Source of the DNA: Salinimicrobium marinum
GTDB lineage: Bacteria; Bacteroidota; Bacteroidia; Flavobacteriales; Flavobacteriaceae
Length of the DNA stretch: 64,000 nt
Direction: 5' to 3'
NCBI RefSeq assembly: GCF_014651535.1
Contig: NZ_BMXB01000004.1
Span: 66,477 to 130,476 of the forward strand
The stretch's first letter is position 1. Each line of letters begins with the position of its first letter. The position numbers were made by a program, and so were the translations under genes. The notes beneath the pieces were generated by a model. It made no database searches and was not told where the DNA came from. It saw only the letters and a list, made by a program, of their open reading frames with translations. This document shows, in pieces, positions 63,603-64,000 of this stretch.

Positions 63603-64000
63603 ATGAAAATAGTCTCTCTCATTATTTTTGTAGTATTTAGTTACGTACAGCTTTTTTCGCAGAACAGCGTTTCCGGTTTTGTAAATATGGAAACTACTGT
63701 AGGTCAGGAACAGCAAGTTGTACTGACCAAATTGACTCCTCAAGGCAATCCGGATCCCAATCAGGTGGTATCGACAGCGAAGATTCAGAAAGATGGATTT
63801 TTTGCCTTTGAGGATGCTGTTCTTTCAGCGAAGGACCAGGCGTATGCTGTTCAGGTGAAAGGAAAACCTTCAGAAGGGAAAAAGCAGCTGGATACGATTA
63901 TTAGCGATTTCAGGTCTTTTATATTATCGGGTAAAGACACCTTATTTTTTCATAAAGGCAGTGAACTGTTTTCTGAATATTCCACTAATAGTAAGGCCGA
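63603..64000 (+). CDS. Exported protein of unknown function (3' end off window)
   Basis: The frame starts at ATG 63603 and stays open to the window edge (132 codons). The signal peptide KIVSLIIFVVFSYVQLFSQ is clear. The mature start NSVSGFVNMETTVGQEQQVVLTKLTP resembles the beta-sandwich ahead of thioredoxin-like or carboxypeptidase-regulatory-like domains in secreted Bacteroidota proteins. The visible part is too short to assign a family. Divergent from the aldo/keto reductase. Confidence 0.8.
   Translation, partial: MKIVSLIIFVVFSYVQLFSQNSVSGFVNMETTVGQEQQVVLTKLTPQGNPDPNQVVSTAKIQKDGFFAFEDAVLSAKDQAYAVQVKGKPSEGKKQLDTIISDFRSFILSGKDTLFFHKGSELFSEYSTNSKA

Overview
The window is ordinary core chromosome of a member of the Bacteroidota, almost certainly a (probably marine) Flavobacteriaceae species. 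Four things point there. The protein families are lineage-typical: PorD, DUF4252, DUF6495, an omega subunit of the Rpb6-like type, SusD-free TonB uptake and LytTR regulators. Promoters carry the Bacteroidota -7 element TAnnTTTG rather than TATAAT. Shine-Dalgarno sequences are mostly absent. The intergenic spaces hold repeat debris that I recognise from flavobacterial genomes. No rRNA, tRNA, CRISPR array or prophage was seen.

Layout. 1-7.4 kb: HtrA protease (partial), then dapF-GNAT-mltG, a secreted lysozyme-like protein, and dnaA with a phosphatase and a tetrapyrrole-methylase-type methyltransferase. 7.5-16.2 kb: housekeeping enzymes (thioesterase, YigZ, DMT transporter, HAD phosphatase, RibD, PrmC, VOC protein, LigA, thioredoxin-like protein). 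16.4-21.1 kb: a 1418-residue, eight-PAS hybrid histidine kinase overlapping a stand-alone receiver. 21.1-29.3 kb: a 5'-nucleotidase split into two genes, two tandem membrane proteins, then DUF6913-dapA and bamD-rpoZ-coaBC-porD. 29.3-35.6 kb: a cobalamin acquisition locus. BtuF-BtuC-BtuD-like ABC importer genes run leftward. A TonB receptor and a BtuG-like propeller lipoprotein run rightward behind a cobalamin riboswitch. 35.6-37.1 kb: an IS3/IS150-type insertion sequence sitting inside what looks like a former transcription terminator. 37.1-42.3 kb: two tandem S41 proteases and an ECF sigma / anti-sigma-like / two DUF4252 operon. 42.5-64 kb: purB, a class III sirtuin, a second ECF sigma, trmH, a DEAD-box helicase, rdgB-rlmH, nadC-yihY, a chalcone-isomerase-like protein, priA, a LytTR regulator, rpsF-rpsR-rplI, a MacB-type permease, hisS, an aldo/keto reductase, and the start of a secreted protein cut by the window edge.

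The most interesting non-coding structure is a set of short palindromic elements. A 108-bp nested palindrome supplies the stop codons of both genes flanking it. Two copies of a 132-140-bp element with 18-bp terminal inverted repeats carry an internal hairpin preserved by compensatory changes. Nearly all such elements, and the insertion sequence, lie between convergent gene ends. The cobalamin riboswitch carries an unusual insertion of about 145 nt in a peripheral hairpin. The BtuD-like ATPase has no canonical start codon in front of its conserved N-terminus, which is reachable only by an ATT start or a -1 frameshift on a T6 run. I saw no clearly new multi-gene defence or biosynthetic system.
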